Origin: Absidia repens
Lineage: Eukaryota > Mucoromycota > Mucoromycetes > Mucorales > Cunninghamellaceae
Length of the DNA stretch: 64,000 bases
Direction of reading: 5' to 3'
Assembly: GCA_002105175.1 (NCBI GenBank)
Contig: MCGE01000002.1
Span: 124,001-188,000 of the forward strand
The translations under genes and the position numbers were made by a program. Positions 1 to 13,159 of this stretch are shown in pieces. How positions within the stretch are numbered: the stretch's first letter is position 1; the number at the start of each line of letters is the position of its first letter. The notes below the pieces were generated by a model that worked only from the letters and a program-made list of their open reading frames with translations, was not told the origin of the DNA and made no database searches.

Positions 1-651
1 GCCAGTGGCTGAAGCCACCACACCAATAAACCCAAAACTAGACCCAACGTAACTAGGTACGCGACCCCCCGTGATGATATAAAAGATGATCGTGCCAATA
101 CCAGAAAAGAATAGCGCAGCTAGAATCATATAATGCAAAGATGGTGTTTATGTTTTTTTAGTGTGTTTTTTCTTATTTCCTGGTGTATTATTTTTGAGCG
201 CTTACTGTTGGTATCGAATCCCATCATCATCGGTGCTATTAGAGAGTAAAAAGAGCTGTCAGTTGACTATTTTTTTTTATTCCCCGCGTATCAATTTTTT
301 CGGGTACTTACCAATCACAGTTGATCCAAACATTGCCAGAACATGCTGAACACCCATTAAAATACACTCATACGCTTTGGGTCTTTCTTCAATATAAACA
401 ACACCTAAGGAAAAGAGTCAAGTAAGTACATACTGTCTATTTTCTTATACGTATATATGTCAAGTTTCTGATCCCAGGGGAGAGGTTTGGTGACTTTTAC
501 CTTTTGGTTTGACGGTGTACCTTGGGAAGTAGTTCAGAAGAGTGGATTTCGACCAGAAAGGAGAGGTATTGTTGGTGGTGACAGGATCGGCCAAGTCATG
601 ACAAAAGTCTTCGGCTTTAATAGAATCATCGAATGCTTGTTTCTCCATCAT
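1..651 (-). CDS. NCS2-family nucleobase permease, N-terminal part (xanthine/uracil permease type)
   Basis: Partial gene running off the left edge; only the 5' end is present. Four exons join in frame: 651-501, 404-312, 235-206 and 119-1, with GT/AG introns. The ATG at 651 is followed by a hydrophilic N-terminus (MMEKQAFDD) of about 50 residues. The first membrane block then reads YECILMGVQHVLAMFGSTVI, followed by APMMMGFDTN and LFFSGIGTIIFYIITGGRVP-SYVGSSFGFIGVV. These are hallmark segments of the NCS2 (nucleobase:cation symporter 2) fold: the QHxLAMFG helix, a PxxMGFDxNT loop and the GTI-PSYxGSSF segment. The family imports uracil, xanthine or uric acid across the plasma membrane. About 131 of the usual 500-600 codons are visible, so substrate choice cannot be judged because the substrate-binding helices lie outside the window. 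Confidence 0.85.
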
Positions 652-2925
652 ATCTGATAAAAAAGGACGAGGAACCAGATTTACCAGAATGAGGAGAAAA
701 AGAAAAAGAGAAGCTGGAATTGTTGTGGAGATAAAAAAATTTTATACTTCCTCTTTTTTTTTTTGAACGCCAGCCAATCACCGATTTGTTTTAAACACCG
801 CGTGTCCCTTTGCAACGCTAATCCGAAAAAAGAAAAAGACCGGTATAGTTTATCAGTCATACGATGGTCCTACCCAAACATCGTTTCCATGAAAGACATC
901 AGTTTATAAAAAGATCAACAACTTCCCATTTTGATATACATTTCAACTAGGACAAAAACACTCACTGAAGATCGCGTCCTCCGACTCACCCCCCCACACG
1001 CACACAAAAAAACCAGGTTCTATGGCGCCGTGCCACAGACGAGATTCGTTAATAGGGATGGTTGAGTGTATAGAGGGCTATCTTTGATATCAAGTGACCA
1101 AGCGTAGATAACAATTTCACAAGGCGGTTTTGGACTAAAAGTAAACATAGTGGGTGAGCTAGAAAGCATATATGTTAGAATGAGACTCTCAAAATATCCA
1201 CAACAACGGCTTTGGTTGCAATCGAATTGTTCAAAGAAAGGCGTATAAAAAAAATATATTTTTATTAAAGCATATTGGTAAATAGTGAAACTAATGGGAG
1301 GGAGTTCATTGCAACGAAAGATTTAATGGGAGGATATTTTAAGAAAAGCATGAGGGAGAGATTAATTTAAGGTATGAAGAATGCTCAACATTAATCTTGA
1401 GGGACAAATGTAAAATGGGAGCTAATACACTGTCGTGTACAAAGCGGGAGAAAGTCTAAAGGGACATCAGATATTAAATCACAACAACGGTCAATGGTCA
1501 TCGAAATGGGTGTGACATCAGTTTGAAAAAAAAAAGGATCTGTTAGAAGCAAAACATGAAAGAGACTAATGAGATATTGTTTTTTGAAGCCGGTAAAATG
1601 AGAGATGTTTTATTCAGATGTAGGTACAAACTAATACAAACTAAAACTAAAACTAATGGGGCTACAAAAAGTCAACTAATGGTGGTCATGAATCCTGAAT
1701 ATCAAAATGAAAGGGTTTCCCCATGCAACTTGTAATTCCTGGGCTGAAAACTTTTCTAAACTAGTCATGACACTAATCTAAGTCCAACAGGGGGGGGGGA
1801 AATGAAAAGAAAGGAAGCGAAAAAAAATAAAAAAAAATATTCACGTGGGCGGGATTTAAATTCCTCCCTTTTTTTTTCTTTCGACAGTCAAACACCTTGC
1901 AACCGCCATCATTCAGCAACGACAGCAATGTGACTTTATCTTGTTCTAAAGCAAGTCAACGCTATACAGCTCCGACGACAAGATGACTTTGGACTCCATA
2001 TGTCATTCCTCACTATCAACTGGCCAGGTAGACTTTTGCCATCAAGTCAATTGATTCAGCTATTCATTTCCACGACATATAGAGTTAGCCATAGTCCCTT
2101 CCTCCTTTCCACATCGTACCAGTTATAGCTATCTCTTTTGTCCCCCCCTCCCAATTTTTAGTACTAAAATTAAATTGAATAAATAAAAGTGATGCTGTCA
2201 ATACATTTTATTGCCTGGTTGCGTATGTGATGTCTTTATCTATTCTCATTATTTTTTTTATTCGTTTGGAAAGATGGTTGGGAGTTGTAGCGGGTATTAT
2301 TAACGTTTGTTAATGGTTTAGACAGCTCCTAGAGGAATAATCTAGAATTTTTGTTTTGTTTTTAGACTCTACCTCTTTAACATAGTACCCACCACCTATG
2401 ATGTTTTAGTATTAGACGTGGCCCAAGAATAGGCGTACCATATGATTGATATTATGTCGCAAAGTCGTTTACAGAGAAAATCCCCTACAACTTAATCGTT
2501 CGCAGACTCCGCCCACATCTATCTAATTCATTTCTTTTTCATGTCATAACCTTAACAAGTCATAATTATCCCGTAACCCATACTATTATTAGATTATTGT
2601 ATATCTCTCATACATATGATACAATGATCCGTGGACAGAAAATTGGAGATAGACCCTCGAAATGTTGGAATCCATGACGGTGAAAAGTTTAATATGGAAA
2701 TATACGTGTCATAAAATCATGCGTATAAATTTGGGATGGATTATTTGCTCACGTAACTAATACATTTACCAGCAAAATCGTTTTTGGCATGTGGTACTTC
2801 GAAGTAGGGGAGGCGGTATCCTCGAACTATGCCCTTGTCAAGCGCGGGCATTATCGGCATTTAAAATAATCAAACGATAAAAAAAATCACCCCACTTCCA
2901 TTATGTGAATTTCATTCTTATTTCT
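652..2925. other. Intergenic region between divergent permease and fumarate reductase genes
   Basis: Shared upstream region of two divergent genes. No convincing coding exon on either strand. It holds repeat copy A (about 1080-1870) and otherwise AT-rich sequence. The stretch 1900-2900 contains no ORF of note and shows nothing else I can name. Confidence 0.6.
1080..1870 (+). repeat. Dispersed repeat family, copy A
   Basis: Copy of a repeat also present near 7945, 25090, 39300 and 58980. Shared blocks in order: a 'ttttattaaagcatattggt' block at about 1260, 'catgagggagag' at about 1350, 'acatgaaagagactaatg' at about 1553, 'gttttattcagatgtagg' at about 1607, the core aaagggtttccccatgca at about 1710, 'ttctaaactagt' then 'gacactaatctaagtcc', and the terminal motif cacgtgggcggg at about 1843. 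Boundaries are approximate. No terminal inverted repeat or target duplication was found by eye. In this copy the minus-strand core frame is open but carries substitutions (SLEKFSAQELQVAWGNPFIL). Confidence 0.75.
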
Positions 2926-4657
<1,732 letters not shown>

Positions 4658-5044
4658 ACTTTTTGATAGTATATTGCCTTATATTCCCTTTAGTTAGCGT
4701 TTATTGATTTATACAATAAAAAATATAGTTAAAAAACGACTGTCCATCCACAATTGTCTCCTCCGCCCCCCTATTTTATTTTATTTTTTGAAGGTACGAA
4801 ATTGATTGACTAGCATATGAAAAAAGTGAATAAATGTCCGTCTGTGCGGCATTCCAACTTGGACAGAGCTGCTACTTCATTCTGGCTTTTCATTGGTCAA
4901 CTCCGATTTATACCAACTGGACTTTGTCATCATTTTTTTCCTTTCCCCACACTCAACTTTTTCTTTTCCCTTACATTTCTTTTTTCTTTTCTCTTTTTCT
5001 CTCTTTATTTCCCCTCCCTCCCTCCCTCTCTCTATATATCACCA

Positions 5045-6334
5045 ATGCGCGAAGAACTTATTAGCTCGGCCATCAATTTTTTGAATGATCCCAAGGTGCA
5101 AACTGCCGCACTTACCAAGAAGGTTTCGTTTTTAGAATCCAAAGGCATGACAGCGGAAGAAATTGAAGAAGCCATGGCAAGAGCAAGTGGAAAGGCCCCA
5201 TCTACTTCATCAGCTACGACTACTACAGGTCAATCTTATACACAACCCAACGGATTGGTCTTACAAACCTCGCCTCCTCCTATTCCTACTCGTCCTCGTT
5301 ATGATTGGCGTGACCTCTTTATTGCAGCTGTTCTTGCTGGTGGTGTTAGTTACGGTGTTTGGACATTGGCCAAGGTAATATAATAAAAGAAGGATGCATA
5401 GCGGTGGCAGTAGTAGTAGTAGTAGTAGCGTAAGAATGATAGAGGAGCGAGTATACTGATACCCATCTTTCTATTTTCGAATAGCGTGTGTTTGGTCCAT
5501 GGTTCAAGGTGCCTACACAAAAGGAACTGGAAGAAGACAAGGAAAAAATGGATGATCAATTCCAAGCAGGTAAACTAACGTCTCAATGAACGAATAAATA
5601 GGGTCTCCCTTTAACATCATTCTTTTTTTTTATGTATGTAGTGGAAGACTCACTCAAAGAAATTAAAACACAAACAAACGAAGCCCTTGATTCAGTATCG
5701 GAACAATCCAAAAAGGTGGAAGAATCATTGACAAGCTTGGAAACCGTACTCAAGGACTTGAAGGATGGTGATGAACAACGTGATGAAGAATTCAAAAATG
5801 TCAAAGAAGAAGTGGAATCATTGAAAGAATTGGTACCCAAGGTAAAAAAAGAAAAAGAAAAAAAGAATGGATAATGGGTGGGGCGGGGAGGGAGTCATAT
5901 ATTGGATTGGATATAACCCTTTCTCTATTTTTAATGATGATCATTAGATGCTGGACCGCAACAAGGATGCCCAAAGTGCTGTACTGAACGATCTTCAAAA
6001 TGAAATCAAGTCTCTTAAATCTCTTCTTTTGAGTCGTCGAGCACCAGGATCGTCTTTACTTGAGCAGGGATCAAGTAATACTGCCCCTGCCCCTGCCTCT
6101 CCATCAACCTCAACTACACCTACCACTGCTGCTGCCGCTACTCCCACCACTGCCACTGAAGGTCTCTCTCCTCGTCTATCTGCTGCTTTCAATTCCTCTT
6201 CGGCTCGTCCTGGTATCCCCGCCTGGCAAATGGCCGCGGCAAACAAATCTTCCTCTTCTTCCTCTTCCTCCACTGATAACAAATCCGCCACTGAACCTGC
6301 CTCCGCTGCTTCCTCCTCCTCCTCCTCTTCTTAG
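5045..6334 (+). CDS. PEX14: Peroxisomal membrane docking protein peroxin-14
   Basis: Four exons: 5045-5374, 5485-5569, 5642-5841 and 5948-6334, about 333 aa. The N-terminal 47 residues (MREELISSAINFLNDPKVQT... then FLESKGMTAEEIEEA) are the conserved PEX14 domain that binds the WxxxF/Y motifs of the PEX5 receptor. A single membrane segment lies at about 87-110 (DWRDLFIAAVLAGGVSYGVW) and ends in KRVFGPWF. A long coiled coil follows (about 115-220, rich in E/K/L heptads, interrupted by introns). The tail is Ala/Thr/Pro/Ser-rich and low-complexity, ending in a poly-Ser run encoded by TCC repeats. PEX14 docks cargo-loaded PEX5 at the peroxisome membrane and forms the import pore. A pyrimidine-rich leader precedes ATG 5045, and aataaaa appears 55 nt after the stop. 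Confidence 0.93.
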
Positions 6335-6533
6335 TTAATTTAGTTTTATTATTGTATAGACACCCCTTCCCTCCACTTATTGTATGTAATAAAAGCAAAT
6401 TGATACACCTTTTTTTATTTTAGTTTAAACACCGACAGTGGCTTACCCGAAAAAGTAAAAAGTCCTTTTCATTTTTTCTTTTTTTTTTTTTTGGTTTGAC
6501 CCCTTTTAAATTTTTATTTTATTTTTATCCAAT

Positions 6534-7482
6534 ATGGTTAGGTAAGAAGGATGATAGATCTATTTTTTTTTTTTTGATTGACTTGTCATATAAATATATA
6601 AATGGAACTGACTTTACTTTTTTGGGGGTGGATATATTTGCTATATGATAGTTTCCAGTGTGAAGGCTGTGGTGATATTGTCAAAAAACCAAAGTGCAAG
6701 GTTCATCGATGCCGGGCCCCTTTTACTTGTATCGATTGCCATCAAACCTTCAATGGTACTAGTTACATGTCTCACAACCAATGCATGACCGAAGATCAAA
6801 AATACCAAAAAGGATATAAACCACCAACAGTAAGTAAACAAGGAAGCATGGTGCGGGTGAGTGGCAGAACTTGCGACTCACTCTATTTGTATGATTTTTT
6901 TTTTCTTTAGAAAAAGCAACAACAAGCCAAGTCCACACCTGCTGCAGCTCCTACACAACCTACTGGTCTTATTGCTCAATTAGAAAAGAAGAAGGAAGAA
7001 ACCGATAAGAAACGTAGTTTGGAAGAAGAAGAAAACGCCAAGGTGGAAGGACAAGGTAGTAGCGATAGCAACAACAAGAAGGCTAAGCTCGATACCAAAA
7101 AGAAGGCCAAAAAGGACAAGAAAAAGACCAAGTCGTTATCAGAATGGTCTGTGGATGAATTGGATTCGAATGAAAATAAGCAAATGGAATTGGCTTTACA
7201 GTATGTTTTAAAGAAGGATCAGGTAAGAGGACAATCGAAAAAAAAAGCAAACAGCTGGGAGAACAAAAAAAAAATTCATGGCTTATGATTGGTTTCATAT
7301 TTATGTAGAAGGATCATTCGATCGAACATCTTCGTGAACAAGTGGTATTGTTGATCTCCTCCCATCCCAAATCACCCAAGGATATCAAGTCAGCTGCGCT
7401 CAAGTCCAAATTTGATCAAGTGGTTGGTTTGACCTTCAATACCAAGAAGAACAAGATCGCATATACTTTTATTAAAAACTAG
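6534..7482 (+). CDS. LYAR-type C2HC zinc-finger nucleolar protein
   Basis: Four exons: 6534-6541 (only ATGGTTAG), 6652-6829, 6911-7222 and 7309-7482; about 223 aa. Joining the 8-nt first exon gives MVSFQCEGCGDIVKKPKCKV, the start of the LYAR zinc finger. A second pair follows: C-R-APFTCIDCHQTF and the HNQCMTEDQKYQKGY signature, all within residues 1-60. A lysine-rich middle region (KKAKLDTKKKAKKDKKKTK) looks like a nuclear/nucleolar signal. The C-terminal about 55 residues resemble the conserved basic LYAR tail (DQVVGLTFNTKKNKIAYTF). LYAR homologues act in the nucleolus in rRNA synthesis and ribosome biogenesis. The initiating exon is too short to be seen as an ORF; it was inferred from the donor GGTAAGAAGG and the acceptor at 6650-6651. 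Confidence 0.85.
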
Positions 7483-9053
7483 TTTATATAATATATATAT
7501 CTGATAGAACCCATTTTCGCTAGATTTTATTATTATTATATATCTGTCTTGTATTCATCATCCTCATTTTTATCATTTGTCTTTCTATAATAAAATATTA
7601 TGCATTTATTTTTTTTCGACGTCTTTTATATTACAATTGATTGAAATCATATATATATGTATATATATATACATAAAGAAAAAGTCAAGTGTACCTATTT
7701 TGCAAATCTGCCACTTGGCTGTTACTATTTGCCTCTTTGACCCCATCACCACATACATATACAAATATAGCGGAGGTCTGCATGAACGCAAATAAACTTT
7801 CTTTATTGCAATTTGTTTATATTTTCAACCATCCTACAATCCACTTTCAAAAAAAAAAAGTCTTCTGAGAGTCAGAGAGGAGAGGGAAAGGTTATTGACG
7901 TGCGAATTTTTGATGAAATTAGATTCCCCAACTACTTACACGCTGTGTATATACAGTATAGTACGTCTAGTCTAGTGGAATATACGCTAGCAACGCGGTC
8001 TAGGTTGATTCATACGAATGGCAGAGCAGGAATAAAGTTACATTTCATATTTTATTTTATTTTTCAAGTGACCTGGAACCGTCAACCAATTGCTAGGTCC
8101 CTGGAAGTGGGAGGGGGAGAACAATGACTCATCATGAGACAAGTGAATAATAGGATTCTCACAAAGCAGCTACAAATACCGAACATGGTCTATTATTTGA
8201 CGAGTCAGAGTTATGGTTAATAAAAAGGACATTTTTTTTTATTAAAATATATTGGTAAATTCTGAAAACGAAAGGGAAGGGGTTCATTTGCAACAAGAAA
8301 TTTATTGGGGGAGGAGGATCAATTGGAGGAAGCATGAGGGCGACTAATGTGATATTTGAAGGAAGGTCAGCATTAGTCTAAAGGGGAATATTGTAAAATA
8401 GAAGGCTAATAAACTACACATGACTCGAGAATAAACTATACATGGAATGAGGAAGACGAAAGGTACATCTTTTATTTGAAGCATAATAATAGTCAGCACT
8501 AATCAAAGTGAAAAGTGTTGGCAGTAGCAAAGGGATCTATTGCACAAAGACATGACATGCACTTTAAGATATTTTGTATTGAAGCAAGTAAAAAGAGACA
8601 TGTTTTATTCAGATGTAGAAGCAAACTATGGACAAATTAATACTAAACAATCTAATCATGGCCTCCAACGGGCCAACTAATAGTGGTCCTAATTCCTAGA
8701 TCCAAAATGAAAGGGTTTCCCCATGCATCTTGTAACCCTTGAGCTGAAAACGCTTCTAAACTAGTCCTGATACTATTCTAATTCGAACATGATCCCATAA
8801 AAGTTGAATGGTGAAGAAAAAATAAAAGGAAGAAAAAAAAAAAGAGCGCGACAAAAAAAATGGGAGTAAATAAAAAGTTCACGTGGGCGGGATGTGAAAA
8901 TGGCCTCTCACGACTCTCACTGAACTGCCCACCCCTCCCCCCCCAAAAAAAATCACATACAGATACATAAAATAAAGACATTTTTATTTTCTTAAAATAA
9001 ATCACTCGCCCAAATAAAACACCGAAGGCAAGAATACTTATCCAAATGCTAAT
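7483..9053. other. Intergenic region between convergent LYAR and HDAC genes
   Basis: Contains the 3' ends of both neighbours and repeat copy B (about 7945-8900). The short ORFs here are AT-rich chance frames. An AT dinucleotide-rich tract lies near 7650-7675. No coding exon with splice support was seen. Confidence 0.6.
7945..8900 (+). repeat. Dispersed repeat family, copy B
   Basis: Same order of blocks as copy A, but extending further left: 'gtctaggttgattcatacg' then 'ggcagagcaggaa' near 8000-8030, 'acctggaaccgtcaacca' near 8070, 'ctcacaaagcagctaca' near 8158, then the shared body. The core aaagggtttccccatgca is at about 8709 and the terminal cacgtgggcggg at about 8880. The left blocks match copy C (25130-25200) and in part copy E, so the full-length element is near 1 kb. 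It has the same orientation as the other four copies. Confidence 0.75.
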
Positions 9054-12000
9054 CTAATATCCTTCTACCATGGGTACTTTGATAGGACGTTTGTCACGTT
9101 TGGGTCTTGTCAAGATCGCTTCAGAGGCGTGCCAATGCAGTGGGAGATGGAACCGGCATGAGGGGGAGAGAAGATCGGCATCGAATTGCCAATGGGATTG
9201 TTGAATCTGAATACATTTTGCCAAAGACGTCACACAGCCTTGATTAGGTTTGACAGAATTGAGGGTGTGGCGATAATCATCATCATTGTTTGAGGACGAG
9301 GTCGGACGGAGTAACTGGGCCACACTGGCCGCGGCACTTACTGCTAACGGTTGAAGAGCATATCCACCTAACCGCCAAAAAAAAAAGAGGGGGGGAAAGG
9401 GTTAACCTGTGTTCGAGACCACTACTCTTTTTTTGCTTTCGTTTTTTTTTTTTTTTGCGAGGTAATACCTTCTAATGTCAATACCAATTTTCCATCACAT
9501 AATTCTTGTGCCAAATCCATCACCAACTTGGTCATGAGCGAGAAGCCTCTTGGTGTCACTATATAACCACCCAACTGAAGACGCAAAAAAAAAAAAGGTC
9601 AACTTCTTTCCATCTGCTTTTTTTTGGGGGAGAGAGGAAGGGTGGCATGCTTACATTTTCCGGATGTCCTGCAGCCGCATCAAATCCAGCCGATACAAAA
9701 ATCTAGAGAAGAGGGAGGGAGAGGAGGAGGGGGGGTTAGAATATGGTGAGTGTTTCTTTTTGTGAGCGGGATGGTTGATTGCTTACCATATCAGGGTTAA
9801 ATTGTCTTGCTATGGGCACAATGATGTGATAAAACGCAGCAACAAATTCAGGATCACCCATAGGTCCTAACAAGAAAAAAAAAGGGGGTGGAGGCATGAG
9901 TCACCAACGTTCTTCCTCCATCCAAATAGGATTATTATTATTTTTTTTTTTACGTACTGGATTGACTGTCATCATCGCTGAGTGCAATATTCACGTTTCT
10001 GCCCACCCCGTCACCCACCCCACATTCATCCGGCGCACCTGTGTGGGGATAAAACTCGCCATGGTCCCATCGATGAATCGAGATATAAAGTACGTTTGGG
10101 TGGTCGTAAAAGATCTTTTGTGTTCCATTGCCATGACTAGATTCAAAATAAAAATAAAAACAAAAGAGGTGAGTTTCCAGTTTGCGCCGCGGACTACTCA
10201 TTAAAAAAAAAAAAACTTACTGTATGTCCCTACAGAAAGCAAAAAAAAAAAAAAAAAAAAAAAAGGCGGGGATGAGAGTCATGTCAACTATTTAATATCA
10301 CTATCCATTCTTACCAATCAATGATCAGGATTTTCTTTATTTGCGTTGGGTACTTGTCCAAGGTAGATAACGCTGCTACCGCCACATTGTTGAAGAAACA
10401 AAATCCCATAGCTGCATCGTCTTCGGCATGATGACCTAAAATGAACAAAATAAAAATAAATAAATAAATAAAAAAAAAGGCACCAGCGACACAATCATGC
10501 TTTTTGAGGGGGGGGGGAGGGGATGGGCTAAAAAAAAATTACCTGGAGGTCGGACCAATGCAAATCCGTTATGTAATTGACCTTGGACAATGGCATCAAC
10601 CAAAGTAATCAAGGAACCCGCCGCCACTTTTGCCGAGACGCTTGAATGAGATGGATGAAAGGTAGTATCAACGGCAATGCCTAATTCCCCACAAGCCATT
10701 TGACATACCAAATCTGGAGGATACGTGAGTTTGACATTCATTGGTGTTGTAGCACTAGTAGTGGTACTGGTGGTGGTAATGTTTTCATCATTTGGAAGTA
10801 GACGGTTGCGATGAGAAGGTAAAAGATAACCATCTTGGGTGGTTGCTGTTGTTGTTTCTGTTGTTACTACACCGCCGCCGATGCCACGTAGGGTTTTTGG
10901 AGGCGGGGTCGGATTCAATAATGCAGCAATGGACGTAACTTTCATGATCTCTTTGTTGCCTTCTTGTTCAGGAGGTGTATAATTGTGAATATGTTGTATT
11001 GTGTGTGCTTTCGATAATTCCGAGGGTGTCGCTTCTCGACCATGTAAATGTTTGACGTAACGTAAAATCCTAACACAGAAATAGAAAGAAAGAAAAAGGG
11101 AGAGAGAGAGAAAGATGAATATTTGAGGAAGATCATAAAGTAAAGAAGTTGTGAATGTTACCTTTCATTGTGTAATTGTTGTAGAATAGAGGATAATCGA
11201 TCGGGACGTTCAGGATGAGCAAATTCTTTCGAGTGACAAGGACAGCTATGCAGTGCCATACGTCGATCTTGTACCAACCCTGTGTGATGCCTTGCTTTGG
11301 TTCCTTCCTGTGTATAGTAAAAGGTGGCATAATCTTTCCAAGATAGAGGGCTTTCCCGGCCTTTGGGTCCATACTTTCCACCGCCTTGATCGTCGCCGTC
11401 GCCTTTTTCATCCTGCAAATGCGGCCATTGTCGCTGCTGATGCTGATTGGGGTCGTCTATCTGTTGTAGCGATTCTTTTCTCCTTCTTTTAGTGGATGCC
11501 GTTAATGCGTTGATGGAGGAATGCTGTCTATTTGGTTTTGATATGTTGTTGTTGGCAAGAGGACGTCGTATGTCGGAGAGGTGAATCCAGTCGGCTTGAT
11601 CAGGCGGGAAACCTTCATAATGAATAAATATCAAAGAATCATCCATTTCCACAATACGTGCACGATAAAAATCCCCTAGATCCTGTTTCCAAGCATCTAC
11701 TTGCATCCCCATGCGGATCATGCTGGTTGTCATGGGGACTGATGGGGTTAATGAGAAACATATATTTGAAAAAAAAAAACACATAGTAAGTGGGTGGAGC
11801 TATTTTTGATATTGTTGTTTCATATTTGCTATAATATCATCCTTACCATTCGATAAAACTTGTCCTTTTCGGAAATAACCACCCTGAGCATGAGTTTCCT
11901 GGTCATATTGATTTTTTTGTTTGGTTTGTGAGAGGAAGAAGGGGGAGTGCTGGAGGATTTCAAAGGTCGACCCCGGCGGGATTTTAAAATTGAAGGTGGA

Positions 12001-12512
12001 GAATTTGTTGAGGTTGGTGATGTTAATGGTGCCGATGCTGGTGAAGAAGTGGACTGCTGCGGTGATGATGATGTTGGAGAATGCAATTTTTTTAGTGATC
12101 GTACTGCTGTTGATGATGGTGATGGTGATTGCTTATTTGTGCTGCTACGAGTGATCATCAATCGAGGAGGAGTCAAAGGTGAAGAGGATGATCGTAATGC
12201 CATAGGTTCATAAGTAACCTAAATTCAATCAAAGGATGATGTAATAAAAAGCAAGTATTATGTGAGTAATGATGGTTATATAATCTGTAGACGATCAGGA
12301 TGAGGAAGATAGTAGGTAACAGTAGCAGCATCATTTATCTTTTTTCATCACCTTCCTTGTACTTTTTGCTCATCAAATGAGAATCAAATGATCACAATAA
12401 AGTACAAGACAAAGCAAAATCAAAGCTACGATACTGATCCCACCTCTCAAACGAAATATCTCACCCCTCCCTTCCTTTGATACCTTTTTCTTTTCTTTTC
12501 TTTGCTTACCAT
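9054..12512 (-). CDS. Class II histone deacetylase with N-terminal chromo-barrel/Tudor-like domain
   Basis: Multi-exon zinc-dependent deacetylase acting on histone lysines in the nucleus. Exons read on the minus strand: 12512-12510 (ATG alone, tentative), 12218-12149 and about 12056-11847 (tentative internal intron with donor GTAGCA), 11738-11162, 11069-10543, 10435-10315, 10229-10221 (9 nt), 10136-9958, 9866-9787, 9702-9655, 9574-9469 and 9367-9054. Together they give about 747 aa. The exon at 11738 encodes a chromo-barrel or Tudor-knot-like module ([20 protein letters not shown], then [17 protein letters not shown]). The deacetylase domain follows: [70 protein letters not shown] and LEGGYAL. 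All zinc ligands and the tandem active-site His pair are present. There is no Arb2 tail typical of yeast Hda1. The first about 60 codons are least certain because two frames are open there. Confidence 0.88.
10221..10229 (-). other. 9-nt micro-exon of the HDAC gene
   Basis: Reading minus, GGACATACA is flanked by TTTCTGTAG (acceptor, ending 10230) and GTAAG (donor, from 10220). The previous exon ends ATTGATTG (10315) and the next begins TCATGGC (10136). Only by including the nine bases does the frame read IDW-DIH-HGNGTQ, the invariant HDAC motif with the zinc-binding Asp and His. Skipping it stays in frame (9 = 3x3) but would delete those residues. Confidence 0.85.
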
Positions 12513-13159
12513 AATATAGATAATTGAAAATGCCTTTCAATAGGATGAGAGAGTGAGAGAAGGTATGTGAGTATGTGTGATGATGATGATAATTGAATAA
12601 AATTGGTCTTTTTTTTTAAAGAAAAAAAAAACTGGTCTATAATAAATGAAAAAGATAACAATAGATAATATTACAAAACAATGGAAACGGAGAAGAAAGA
12701 GAAAGAAATGAATAGGATGAAAGGAAAAAAAATTTAAACATTTGGACGGCAGCACAGGTGGATTTAACCCCCGACCAAAGAAGGCTCTAATATATATTTA
12801 ACGATATCACACCTTTCTCCTCAGCTAAAAAGGAATATAAAGAATGATGAAGCTTGGAATTGGTATTGACTACAATAAACATTGCCATTAGGAGGATGAA
12901 GAGAGGAGAGGTCTAAGATAGTGATGATAGCATTGACTAGCGGACCAGCCATTGATATGACCCTGGCTGTACTAAATCAATGTTTCTGTAAATAATATAC
13001 CTAGCAATGATGATAATGAAATAAAGAGGCAATTGTAACAGTGTAAATCATTTACAAACAGGATTTTTTATTCAATAATATAAGGAAAATTTTCTAAATT
13101 GATAAACTAAGGAAGAGGGCAGAGACTACTAAAATAAAAAATAAAAACAAACCTAAAAT
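12513..13159. other. Intergenic region between HDAC start and DGAT2 end
   Basis: Both neighbours are on the minus strand, so this holds the HDAC promoter and the DGAT2 3' UTR. It is AT-rich with short purine runs. No exon, repeat-family core or RNA gene was recognised. Confidence 0.55.

Noticed and set aside
5995..6398. Antisense and alternative frames over the PEX14 tail
   Set aside because: Produced by Ala/Ser/Pro repeats of the real C-terminus.
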